Origin: Thermodesulfovibrio sp.
Lineage (GTDB): Bacteria > Nitrospirota > Thermodesulfovibrionia > Thermodesulfovibrionales > JdFR-85
Direction of reading: 5' to 3'
Assembly (NCBI GenBank): GCA_027050975.1
Contig: JALUAR010000016.1
Span: forward strand, 1 to 7,006
DNA: 7,006 bases
Shown here: one piece after another, positions 1 through 6,325 of the stretch
How positions within the stretch are numbered: position 1 is the stretch's first letter
How the letters are laid out: the number at the start of each line of letters is the position of its first letter
The notes under the pieces: model-generated
The model's database searches: none
Told to the model about the DNA's origin: nothing
The model's input: only the letters and a program-made list of their open reading frames with translations
Made by a program: the position numbers and the translations under genes

Positions 1-296
1 GCCTGTGTTCCGGAATGAGGCTGTACATTCACATGTTCTGCACCGAAAAGCTGTTTTGCCCTCTCAATGGCCAAACTCTCTACAACATCGGCATATTCAC
101 AGCCGCCGTAATACCGTCTACCAGGATATCCTTCGGCGTACTTGTTGGTAAAAACCGAGCCCTGAGCCTCGAGCACTGCGGCGGTAGTATAGTTTTCCGA
201 CGCAATGAGGACGATCTTGTCCTTCTCTCGGTTGATCTCATTAACTATCGCCTGGTAAACTTCCGGGTCCACTGATTTTATTGACTCAAGAGCCAT
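1..296 (-). CDS. glyA: Serine hydroxymethyltransferase, N-terminal part (cut by window edge)
   Basis: PLP enzyme of the cytoplasm that interconverts serine plus tetrahydrofolate with glycine plus 5,10-methylene-tetrahydrofolate, the main feed of one-carbon units. Translating the minus strand from the ATG at 294-296 gives 98 codons open to the window edge. They carry the GlyA N-terminal landmarks: IASENYT at residues 31-37, NKYAEGYPGRRYYGGCEY at 51-68 and VQPHSG at 91-96, which includes the region that contacts PLP phosphate. The usual length is about 410-430 residues, so roughly three quarters lies outside the window. The start is supported by an AGAGG ribosome-binding site about 7 nt upstream, inside the end of rpiB. 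The start codon lies within rpiB, giving an 11-base overlap (286-296) that implies translational coupling. Expression is presumably from the rpiB promoter. No sign of damage in the visible part. Confidence 0.97.
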   Translation of the reverse strand, partial: MALESIKSVDPEVYQAIVNEINREKDKIVLIASENYTTAAVLEAQGSVFTNKYAEGYPGRRYYGGCEYADVVESLAIERAKQLFGAEHVNVQPHSGTQ

Positions 297-750
297 TGCC
301 AAGCCTCTTCTCAAGTTCTATTATCTTTTCCAGTCTCCTCAGATGTCTTCCTCCCTCAAAAGGGGTATCAAGCCATACCCTGACGATCCTTTGTGCCAGT
401 TCCTTCTCCAAAACCCTGCCACCAAGGACAAGTATATTGGAGTCATTATGGAGTCTGCTCATCTTTGCTGTGTACTCATCATGACAAAGTGCCGCTCTTA
501 CGCCTGGAAACTTGTTTGCCACAATGGACATTCCCAAGCCGGTTCCGCAGATCAGTATTCCTCTCTGCACCTGTCCTGTGGATACGGCCATGGAGACTTT
601 TTCTCCGTAGTCGGGATAATCCACGGAGCAGGCATCGTCAGTACCAAAATCAAGAGGTGCTAACCCAAGCTCGGCAAGAATGGTCTTAATGAAGTTTTTT
701 AACTCTAGACCAGCATGATCGGATCCTATGGCAATTTTCACATCAGACAT
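286..750 (-). CDS. rpiB: Ribose-5-phosphate isomerase B
   Basis: Interconverts ribose 5-phosphate and ribulose 5-phosphate in the pentose phosphate pathway. The 154-residue product matches the usual RpiB size. Residues known from E. coli RpiB are all present at a constant offset of two: D11 and H12 in the GSDHAG motif (9-14), catalytic C68 in ICGTGLGMS, T70, H101 in the RLHNDSN segment, R135 and R139 near the C-terminus. Some related enzymes act on allose 6-phosphate or galactose 6-phosphate, but the catalytic set and the glyA neighbour fit RpiB. Start choice: the reading frame can be extended one codon to a TTG at 751-753, but the adjacent ATG at 748-750 is preferred, with a modest AGG about 8 nt upstream. 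It is the first gene of a minus-strand rpiB-glyA operon driven by the promoter at 779-808, giving a 5' leader of only about 20 nt. Confidence 0.96.
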   Translation of the reverse strand: MSDVKIAIGSDHAGLELKNFIKTILAELGLAPLDFGTDDACSVDYPDYGEKVSMAVSTGQVQRGILICGTGLGMSIVANKFPGVRAALCHDEYTAKMSRLHNDSNILVLGGRVLEKELAQRIVRVWLDTPFEGGRHLRRLEKIIELEKRLGNGS

Positions 751-778
751 CAAAAAGACCTAAATCAGAAACTCTTTA

Positions 779-808
779 ATCATAAATAAGATAAGGCGTT
801 GAAGTCAA
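779..808 (-). promoter_or_regulatory. Sigma70-type promoter for rpiB-glyA
   Basis: Reading the minus strand, a -35 box TTGACT (803-808, 5 of 6 consensus bases) and a -10 box TATGAT (779-784, 5 of 6) are separated by 18 bases. The expected transcript start is near 772, about 22 nt before the rpiB ATG. Its -35 box overlaps the -35 box of the opposing plus-strand promoter. Assignment is by consensus and position only. Confidence 0.6.
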
Positions 809-828
809 GTTGACAAATATTGTATAAT
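799..828 (+). promoter_or_regulatory. Sigma70-type promoter for the TCA gene set
   Basis: A perfect -10 hexamer TATAAT (823-828) is preceded at 18 bases by TTGAAG (799-804, 4 of 6 matches to the -35 consensus). The start of transcription would fall near 835, at the beginning of the 12-bp tandem repeat, leaving a leader of about 220 nt before the 1057 start codon. A nearby TTGACA (810-815) is closer to consensus but only 7 bases from the -10, so it cannot pair with it. Inferred from sequence alone. Confidence 0.6.
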
Positions 829-831
829 TAA

Positions 832-856
832 AACTCGCAAAGTTAACTCGCAAAGT
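832..856 (+). repeat. 12-bp tandem direct repeat at the predicted transcript start
   Basis: AACTCGCAAAGT occurs at 832-843 and again at 845-856, identical in all 12 positions and separated by a single T, so the period is 13 bases. The repeat lies immediately downstream of the plus-strand -10 box and covers the predicted transcription start. This is a common place for a repressor site, but no known operator is recognised. It could also be a simple slippage duplication. Confidence 0.75.
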
Positions 857-1056
857 CACCTTATAAGACCATAATGCCTCTAAAAATAATTCTCTAGTAA
901 CAAAAGGGGCTTAGTGAGTTGTCGATTCATTAATTGGCTCATTCGGCGGTTTGGCAAGCAGGCAAAGCAATTTGCGTCATTTTAAGAGCACCACGAGGTA
1001 GCTAATTAGTGGATCAACGCGTTTGATTTAAAAAGCAATAAAATTGAGGGAGAGTT

Positions 1057-2298
1057 ATGAAAGACAATGCCAAGGTATATCTGATTGATGTTACAAATAG
1101 GGATGGAGTCCAGACATCCAGAATTCTCTTACCAAAACTATCTAAGACGATGCTCAATATCTATCTTGATGAGATGGGAATCTACCAGAGCGAGGTTGGC
1201 TTCCCCACACTTCGGCATGAAGTCAACTATATCAATGCAAACCTTGAGTTAGCCAAAAGGGGCGTTATAAAGCGACTCCATCTCGAAGGATGGTGCAGAG
1301 CGGTTCCTCAGGACATTGAACTGGCCTTTAAAAACTGTCCCGGCCTGAAACATATCAATGTCTCCATGTCAACCTCAGAGATAATGATTCAGGGAAAGTT
1401 CCAGGGCAAAAGATCCTTCAAGGATGTGGTAAACTCCATGGTTGAAGCGGTCAAACTGGCTAAAGAACTCGGAGCCGAGACAGTGGGAATCAATGCAGAG
1501 GACGCCTCCAGAACAGAGATCGACAGACTAATAGAGTTTATTCTTGCAGGTAAGGAGGCAGGAGCAGACCGTTTCAGGTACTGTGATACCTTAGGTGCAG
1601 ATGATCCTATAACAATTTATGAAAGGATCAAGGCCCTGTCAGTGGCAACAAAGTTCCCTATCGAGATGCACTGCCATAATGATTTAGGAATGGCTGAAGC
1701 AGTCTCTGTGGCAGGTGCAAGGGCAGCTATTGAGAGTGGCATAGATACCTATATAAACACCACAATCAACGGTTATGGCGAAAGGGCCGGTAACGCCGAT
1801 TTGGTCTCCACAATTTTAGCACTCAAGTTTTCAACAGGTCTCAGGGAGAGGGCGCCACTTGATGAGCATGTGAATCTGAAAATGGCCTGGAAGATCGCAC
1901 GTTATGCATCCTATGCATTTAACATCCCCATACCGATTAATCAACCCGGTGTTGGTGCCAATGCCTTTGCACATGAGTCAGGCATACATGCTGACGGAGC
2001 ACTGAAAGACAGGAGAAACTACGAACTTTACGATCCCGAGGATGTCGGAAGAGGTGAGCCTGACCTTCTGGAGACAGGCAGGGTGATAACCACAGGCGCC
2101 TACGGTGGAATCAAGGGGTTCAGGCATGTTTATGACAGACTCGGAATACATTTCGAAACTGATGAAGAAGCCAGAAGGATCCTCGAACTCGTGCAGTATG
2201 CAAATCTACACACCCAGAAACCCCTTACTGATGACGAGTTGAGGTTCATCGCCTCCCATCCCGACATTGTAGAGCAAATACTAACGGTGAAGTTCTGA
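1057..2298 (+). CDS. DRE-TIM acyltransferase, probable Re-citrate synthase (homocitrate/isopropylmalate synthase family)
   Basis: A 413-residue enzyme of the family that condenses an acyl-CoA with a 2-oxoacid. Visible family features: DVTNRDGVQ at residues 11-19 (catalytic R15, metal-binding D16), NAEDASRTE at 146-154, the metal-binding H205-C-H207-N-D-x-G signature, GYGERAGN at 239-246 with N246 as the further metal ligand, and HESGIHADG at 306-314. The C-terminal leucine-sensing domain of LeuA is absent. Families with this architecture include homocitrate synthase, NifV, citramalate synthase and the oxygen-sensitive, Mn2+/Co2+-dependent Re-citrate synthases known from Clostridium kluyveri and Syntrophus aciditrophicus. 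The immediate icd neighbour and nearby mdh favour citrate synthesis from acetyl-CoA and oxaloacetate. Such proteins are often labelled homocitrate or isopropylmalate synthase. The start has a good Shine-Dalgarno (1046-1053). The stop overlaps the icd start by one base (TGATG). Family is near certain; substrate is inferred. Confidence 0.8.
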   Translation: MKDNAKVYLIDVTNRDGVQTSRILLPKLSKTMLNIYLDEMGIYQSEVGFPTLRHEVNYINANLELAKRGVIKRLHLEGWCRAVPQDIELAFKNCPGLKHINVSMSTSEIMIQGKFQGKRSFKDVVNSMVEAVKLAKELGAETVGINAEDASRTEIDRLIEFILAGKEAGADRFRYCDTLGADDPITIYERIKALSVATKFPIEMHCHNDLGMAEAVSVAGARAAIESGIDTYINTTINGYGERAGNADLVSTILALKFSTGLRERAPLDEHVNLKMAWKIARYASYAFNIPIPINQPGVGANAFAHESGIHADGALKDRRNYELYDPEDVGRGEPDLLETGRVITTGAYGGIKGFRHVYDRLGIHFETDEEARRILELVQYANLHTQKPLTDDELRFIASHPDIVEQILTVKF

Positions 2299-3383
2299 TG
2301 GCTAAATACACGGTGACATTAATTCCCGGTGATGGTGTCGGCCCCGAGATAACCGATGCAATGGTAAAGGTTATCGAGGCCACAGGAGTCTCTATTCAGT
2401 GGGATGTTCAGGAGGCTGGAGAGGAGGTTTACCAGCGTGAAGGAACACCGCTTCCCGAGCGGGTTCTTGAATCCATTAAGAAAAACAAGGTAGCCATTAA
2501 GGGCCCTGTTACAACTCCAGTTGGTAAGGGATTCAGATCGGTCAATGTTACCCTTAGACAGAGCCTGGACCTTTACGCCTGTCTGAGACCCTGTAAATCC
2601 TACAAGGGTGCGAGGACTCGTTACGAAGATATTGACATTGTTATCGTTAGGGAGAACACCGAGGATCTATATGCTGGAATTGAGTTTAAGAAAGGAGAGG
2701 CTGAGACTCTTCGTCTTATAGAATTCATAGAGAAGGAAACAGATCGGAAAATAAGAGAGGATTCTGGAATCAGTATTAAACCCATATCCGTTTTTGGCAC
2801 GGAACGTATCGTCAGATTCGCCTTTGAGTTTGCTCGCAAAAACGGAAGGAGAAAGGTCACAGCCGTTCACAAAGCAAATATCATGAAGTTCTCCGACGGA
2901 CTCTTTCTGGAAGTGGCTCAGAATGTTGCCAGAGACTATCCTGATATTGAATTTGAAGACAGGATTGTGGATAATATGTGTATGCAGCTGGTACAGAAAC
3001 CTGAGCTATACGATGTCCTGGTATTACCCAACCTGTACGGTGATATTATCTCAGACCTTGGTGCAGGACTCATTGGAGGACTGGGGCTTGCTCCCGGAGC
3101 TAATATCGGTGATGAAATAGCTGTGTTCGAGGCAACCCATGGAAGCGCTCCGAAGTATAAAGGACTGAATAAGGTAAACCCCCTTGCCATGATTCTGTCG
3201 GGGGTGATGATGCTAAGGCATCTTGGAGAGGATGAGGCTGCCCAGAGTATAGAAAAAGCAGTTGCAGAGGTCATTGAGGAGGGGAAATATGTTACCTATG
3301 ATATGAAGCCCACTCCTGATGACCCAACCGCGGTGGGAACCTCCGAGATGGCCCAGGCTATCATTGACAGAATAAAAACATAA
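2298..3383 (+). CDS. icd: Isocitrate dehydrogenase (short beta-decarboxylating dehydrogenase)
   Basis: Oxidative decarboxylation of isocitrate to 2-oxoglutarate, or the reverse in reductive metabolism, in the cytoplasm. The 361-residue chain is shorter than E. coli Icd (416). Substrate residues of the isocitrate type are present: S81, N83 and R87 in the FRSVNVTLRQ segment, R97, R118 and Y125 in VRENTEDLYAG, K192, and metal ligands D226, D249 and D253. The S-x-N-x-x-x-R pattern argues against isopropylmalate or homoisocitrate dehydrogenase, which have basic or hydrophobic residues here. Cofactor loop: HGSAPKYKGLNKVNP (281-295) shows K286, Y287 and V293, matching the NADP-type residues of E. 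coli (K344, Y345, V351), but the R395 position is P338, so preference is uncertain. The ATG overlaps the upstream stop; only a weak GGTGA (2286-2290) precedes it, suggesting coupled translation. Confidence 0.9.
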   Translation: MAKYTVTLIPGDGVGPEITDAMVKVIEATGVSIQWDVQEAGEEVYQREGTPLPERVLESIKKNKVAIKGPVTTPVGKGFRSVNVTLRQSLDLYACLRPCKSYKGARTRYEDIDIVIVRENTEDLYAGIEFKKGEAETLRLIEFIEKETDRKIREDSGISIKPISVFGTERIVRFAFEFARKNGRRKVTAVHKANIMKFSDGLFLEVAQNVARDYPDIEFEDRIVDNMCMQLVQKPELYDVLVLPNLYGDIISDLGAGLIGGLGLAPGANIGDEIAVFEATHGSAPKYKGLNKVNPLAMILSGVMMLRHLGEDEAAQSIEKAVAEVIEEGKYVTYDMKPTPDDPTAVGTSEMAQAIIDRIKT

Positions 3384-4661
3384 ATGGAAACTATACCGAT
3401 AAGTTCTCCCAACAACGTTGTAGGGCTTATAGCAATCATCGTTTGTATCCTTATTGTGGCATTCCTTTCAAGCTCTGAGGCATCTCTTATATCTGTAAAC
3501 AGAATCAGGATAAAGAATCTCGCTGAGAAGGATGACAAAAGGGCAAAGCTCGTCCAGTCCATACTCGCTGAACATGACAAGCTCTTTGGCACAATACTTC
3601 TTACGGAAAACTTCTTCATAATACTGGCCACATCCCTTGGTACGGCAGTGCTGCTGAACATTTTCGGTGAGGATGGCTGGCTGATTGCCTCGCTTCTTAT
3701 GACAGTGCTGATAGTACTTCTGGGAGAGATTACTCCCAAGACACTCGCCCTCAGCCATTCAGAGCGTTATGCCTTTTTAGTTGCAAGGCCTGTAAAAATA
3801 CTTATCACTTTGACAAGCCCCATAGTGTGGATATTCACCAGACTGCCCGGATGGCTTTTGAAGGTAATGGGGGCAAAGACACCTGCTTCCCCTTTTGTAA
3901 CCGAGGATGATATCAGGGCAATGATTGACCTTGGTGAGGAGTCTGGCACGCTGCATGAAGAAGAGCGAGAGATGCTTCATAAAGTCTTCGAATTCGGAGA
4001 TACCGTTGCCTCAGAATCCATGGTACCAAGAACCGAGATAGTTGCAATAAGCGATGAGGCAACTGTTGCTGAGGCACTTCAGCTTGTTAAGGAAAAGGGG
4101 TTCTCACGTTATCCTGTTATCCATGAAAAGATGGATAATGTCGTGGGAATTCTCTACATTAAGGATATACTTATAAAGATGTCCGAAGGAGATGTTGACT
4201 TAAATACCCCCATTAAGGAGTTCATCAGGGAGGCATACTTTATCCCGGAAAATAAAAAAGTGAGTGAACTCCTGAATGAGATGCAGAAAAAGAAGTTTCA
4301 GATAGCCATAGTGATGGACGAGTATGGAGGAACTGCAGGTCTCATTACTCTTGAAGATCTGATGGAGGAGATTGTGGGAAGTCTCCAGGATGAATTCGAA
4401 AAGATACAGGCTGATAAGGATGTTGAGGTTATTGATGAGGGGACCTTTATTGTTGCCGGTACCACTCCACTGGATGAGGTAAGTGATCTTGTTGGTGTTA
4501 AACTGGAAAGTCCTGATTTTCATACTATCGGAGGTTTTGTGTTCGGGCTCTTCGGAAGGCTACCCAAGGAAGGGGAACAGATCCGTTACCACAATCTCAG
4601 ATTTCTCATCCTACAGATGGAGCAAAGAAAGATAGCAAAGATAAAGATATCAAAGATTTAA
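3384..4661 (+). CDS. CNNM/CorC-family membrane protein with CBS domains (divalent cation transport)
   Basis: A 425-residue inner-membrane protein with the order DUF21 - CBS - CBS - CorC/HlyC. Membrane segments are visible near residues 12-32, 70-92, 98-115 and 132-155; the first ends in SSSEASL and the third in GEITPKT (114-120), both hallmarks of the CNNM/CorC transmembrane core linked to Mg2+ binding. CBS1 (about 210-268) starts at MVPRTEIVAI, CBS2 spans about 276-333 with the DEYGGTAGLITLEDLMEEIVG signature region (312-332), and a CorC/HlyC domain closes the protein (about 345-424). Family members are described as Mg2+ (or Co2+) exporters regulated by nucleotide binding to the CBS pair; the older 'hemolysin' label is usually misleading. 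The start codon follows the icd stop directly (TAAATG), with no Shine-Dalgarno visible, so it probably depends on reinitiation after icd translation. The substrate ion cannot be read from the sequence. Confidence 0.92.
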   Translation: METIPISSPNNVVGLIAIIVCILIVAFLSSSEASLISVNRIRIKNLAEKDDKRAKLVQSILAEHDKLFGTILLTENFFIILATSLGTAVLLNIFGEDGWLIASLLMTVLIVLLGEITPKTLALSHSERYAFLVARPVKILITLTSPIVWIFTRLPGWLLKVMGAKTPASPFVTEDDIRAMIDLGEESGTLHEEEREMLHKVFEFGDTVASESMVPRTEIVAISDEATVAEALQLVKEKGFSRYPVIHEKMDNVVGILYIKDILIKMSEGDVDLNTPIKEFIREAYFIPENKKVSELLNEMQKKKFQIAIVMDEYGGTAGLITLEDLMEEIVGSLQDEFEKIQADKDVEVIDEGTFIVAGTTPLDEVSDLVGVKLESPDFHTIGGFVFGLFGRLPKEGEQIRYHNLRFLILQMEQRKIAKIKISKI

Positions 4662-4737
4662 CATATAAGACCGCGAACTCCCTTTATCCGGATTGAATAA
4701 ATAAAGAGACCTTAAATTTGAAATACAAGGAGGTTAA

Positions 4738-5664
4738 ATGAGAAGGAAGGTATCCGTCATCGGAGCAGGAAATGTTGGAGCAACTCTTGCACAGTATATT
4801 GCCATGTCAGGGCTTGCAAATGTTACCCTTTACGACATAGTTGACGGCATGCCTCAGGGAAAGGCCCTTGATATGCTTGAGGCAACACCGCTCTGGGATG
4901 TGAGCGTGCAGGTTACAGGCACCAATGATCTCACTGATATCAGGGACTCGGACATAGTAGTCATCACTGCCGGAGCAGCGAGAAAGCCGGGGATGTCAAG
5001 GGATGACCTGTTGAATATAAATGCATCTGTAATCGGGTCTGTAAGCTCAACCATCAAGGAGGTCTGCCCTGAAGCCATTGTAATCGTGGTTACAAATCCA
5101 ATGGATGTAATGGCACAGTTATGCTGGCAGGAGACGGGATTTGATTCAACCAGGGTTATGGGTATGGGAGGCGTGCTTGACTCCTCAAGATTCAGGACAT
5201 TTGTTGCTGAAAAACTGGGGGTTTCCGTTCAGGATGTAGAGGCCCTGGTGTTGGGAGGACACGGAGATCAGATGGTCCCCATGCCACGATTCACAACAGT
5301 CCGCGGAGTTTCTATTACCGAGCTTCTTTCAGAAGAAGAGATAGAATCGTTAATCGAAAGGACGCGCAATGGAGGAGCAGAAATTGTGTCCTTATTAAAA
5401 ACCGGAAGCGCCTATTACGCACCTGCGGCTTCAACCTTCCAGATGGTAAAATCAATACTGCTTGATGAAAAAAGATTACTCCCTGCCGCAGCCTACCTTA
5501 ACGGTGAGTACGGTGTAAAAGGGCTTTATGTCGGAGTTCCCGTAATTCTTGGTAAGGCTGGAGTGGAGAAGATCGTGGAACTCCCTCTAACGGAAAAAGA
5601 GAAAGAGGGTTTTTCCAGGTCTGTTGAGGCAGTGAGCACACTTCTTGAGAGTTTAAAAAAATAA
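4738..5664 (+). CDS. mdh: Malate dehydrogenase, LDH-like type, NAD-dependent
   Basis: Interconverts malate and oxaloacetate with NAD(H) in the TCA cycle. The 308-residue protein is of the lactate-dehydrogenase-like malate dehydrogenase class found in many bacteria, not the longer E. coli type. Visible features: Rossmann motif GAGNVG (9-14), D33 at the end of the second strand (NAD rather than NADP), the mobile specificity loop AARKPGMSR (80-88), whose R82 occupies the position that is arginine in malate and glutamine in lactate dehydrogenases, R88, VTNPMD (118-123), R151, and catalytic H175 in GGHGD. A strong AAGGAGGT (4727-4734) sets the start. The 76-base gap upstream is AT-rich; I could not find a convincing promoter or terminator in it, so read-through from the upstream genes is likely. 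It supplies oxaloacetate for the synthase encoded at 1057. Confidence 0.96.
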   Translation: MRRKVSVIGAGNVGATLAQYIAMSGLANVTLYDIVDGMPQGKALDMLEATPLWDVSVQVTGTNDLTDIRDSDIVVITAGAARKPGMSRDDLLNINASVIGSVSSTIKEVCPEAIVIVVTNPMDVMAQLCWQETGFDSTRVMGMGGVLDSSRFRTFVAEKLGVSVQDVEALVLGGHGDQMVPMPRFTTVRGVSITELLSEEEIESLIERTRNGGAEIVSLLKTGSAYYAPAASTFQMVKSILLDEKRLLPAAAYLNGEYGVKGLYVGVPVILGKAGVEKIVELPLTEKEKEGFSRSVEAVSTLLESLKK

Positions 5665-5676
5665 AGGAGGTAGTTT

Positions 5677-6102
5677 ATGGAGAGAACGCTTTCTATTGTG
5701 AAGCCCGACGGAGTTAAGAAGAATCTTATTGGTGAGGTGATTGGCAGGTTTGAAAAGGCAGGTCTTCGTATTGTGGCATTAAGGATGCTTAAGATGACAA
5801 AGGAGGAGGCCAAAGGTTTTTATATTGTTCATAAGGATAAGCCCTTTTACGACAGCCTTACTAACTTCATGTCTGAGGGACCTATCGTGGTCATGGTTGT
5901 GGAAGGAGATGGTGCCATCTCCAAGGTAAGAGAGATCATGGGTGCAACGAACCCAAAAGAGGCAACTCCGGGCACAATCAGGGCCGATTTTGCTTCAGAT
6001 ATTGAAAGGAACATTGTTCACGGTTCAGACTCACCCGAGTCCGCCAGTTACGAGATAGGATACTTTTTCCCGTCAATTGATCTGGTCAGCACAACTTCGT
6101 GA
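5677..6102 (+). CDS. ndk: Nucleoside diphosphate kinase
   Basis: Transfers the gamma phosphate between nucleoside triphosphates and diphosphates through a phosphohistidine. The 141-residue length is standard. Signature elements: TLSIVKPDGV (4-13) with K9, the catalytic loop NIVHGSDSPESA (112-123) with phospho-acceptor H115, ATPGTIRADFA (96-106), and a typical C-terminal GYFFP segment (128-132). A strong AAGGAGGT (5664-5671) overlaps the end of the mdh stop codon, and only 12 bases separate the two genes, so mdh and ndk are co-transcribed. It is the last gene before the terminator at 6138. The link to mdh is common operon packing rather than a dedicated complex, though Ndk could exchange GTP and ATP produced by substrate-level phosphorylation in the cycle. 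Confidence 0.98.
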   Translation: MERTLSIVKPDGVKKNLIGEVIGRFEKAGLRIVALRMLKMTKEEAKGFYIVHKDKPFYDSLTNFMSEGPIVVMVVEGDGAISKVREIMGATNPKEATPGTIRADFASDIERNIVHGSDSPESASYEIGYFFPSIDLVSTTS

Positions 6103-6137
6103 AGACAACTTTAAATCCCGATATTTCCGCACCACTT

Positions 6138-6170
6138 AGGGAGGAGCGTTTTTTCGCTACTCCCTCTTTT
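6138..6170 (+). terminator. Intrinsic terminator after ndk
   Basis: AGGGAG (6138-6143) pairs with CTCCCT (6160-6165) and AGCG (6145-6148) with CGCT (6155-6158), with one G/A mismatch (6144/6159) and a loop of six T (6149-6154). The stem is followed by CTTTT. It lies 35 bases after the ndk stop and points with the plus-strand operon. The reverse complement lacks a T-tract, so it should not serve the convergent TPR gene. Confidence 0.88.
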
Positions 6171-6177
6171 GGTATTC

Positions 6178-6186
6178 ATAAAACAT
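6178..6186 (+). repeat. Left copy of 9-bp direct repeat (target-site duplication)
   Basis: ATAAAACAT, identical to 6393-6401. It abuts the left end of the 206-bp element and is best read as the duplicated insertion target. The bases just outside the two copies do not extend the match, so the length is exactly nine. Confidence 0.8.
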
Positions 6187-6255
6187 AATTAGTGTCCGGT
6201 AAAAATTTAATAAAAACCCAATAGAGGGCAGGGGGTATTAATTTTGAGCGGATTT

Positions 6256-6298
6256 GAATTTTGCATAAGATTTGCCGTGAGGGCAAATCGCAAAATTC
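6256..6298. repeat. Bulged 17-bp hairpin inside the element
   Basis: GAATTTTGC (6256-6264) pairs with GCAAAATTC (6290-6298), and GATTTGCC (6269-6276) pairs with GGCAAATC (6282-6289). The only irregularity is a four-base bulge, ATAA (6265-6268), on the left strand; the loop is GTGAG. All 17 pairs are Watson-Crick. It is not followed by a T-tract, so it is not a terminator. Confidence 0.88.
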
Positions 6299-6305
6299 CC
6301 TCGGA

Positions 6306-6325
6306 GCAGGCCATGGATGGCCTGC
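6306..6325. repeat. GC-rich short hairpin inside the element
   Basis: GCAGGCC (6306-6312) pairs with GGCCTGC (6319-6325) around ATGGAT; the pairing can close further as AT/AT to leave only GG unpaired. It is the second of two hairpins within the 21-bp inverted repeat. Confidence 0.85.

Larger units (their letters stand above)
751..1056. other. Divergent intergenic control region and long leader
   Basis: This 306-base stretch separates the rpiB-glyA operon from the plus-strand TCA set. It holds two divergent promoters, a 12-bp tandem repeat, and about 220 nt of untranslated leader for the plus-strand operon. Within the leader, GCAAA (962-966) and TTTGC (971-975) can form a 5-bp stem closed by a GCAA tetraloop; this is short and has no U-tract. 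A 23-codon reading frame starting at GTG 914 is the only short ORF with a plausible ribosome-binding site, and it is treated as unproven. I recognise no known riboswitch, T-box or tRNA in it. The 1057 start codon has its own Shine-Dalgarno (GAGGGAGA, 1046-1053). Confidence 0.7.

Noticed and set aside
810..815. Consensus-perfect TTGACA as the -35 of the plus-strand promoter
   Set aside because: Only 7 bases separate it from TATAAT (823-828), and no -10-like hexamer occurs at 16-18 bases. TTGAAG at 799-804 has proper spacing.
751..1056. Riboswitch or T-box in the leader
   Set aside because: No conserved T-box sequence, anticodon-like arrangement, known aptamer core or terminator hairpin could be recognised.
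1057..3383. Homocitrate synthase plus homoisocitrate dehydrogenase of a lysine aminoadipate pathway
   Set aside because: The dehydrogenase has the isocitrate-type S-x-N-x-x-x-R substrate motif, no other lysine genes are nearby, and mdh is close by. Not excluded for the synthase alone.
2621..3980. Several antisense reading frames of 60-150 codons over icd and the CNNM/CorC gene
   Set aside because: They lie opposite strongly supported genes, have no family features or ribosome-binding sites, and are explained by the codon use of the real genes.
4662..4737. Separate promoter for mdh-ndk
   Set aside because: The best candidate pair (TTGAAT at 4693-4698 and TTAAAT at 4712-4717) is only 13 bases apart; no pair with normal spacing was found.
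6225..6236. G-quadruplex in the AGGGCAGGGGG stretch
   Set aside because: Only two runs of three or more G are present; four are needed for an intramolecular quadruplex.
6256..6298. Hairpin in the element as a terminator for the TPR gene or ndk
   Set aside because: No T-tract follows the stem on either strand, and ndk already has a proper terminator at 6138-6170.
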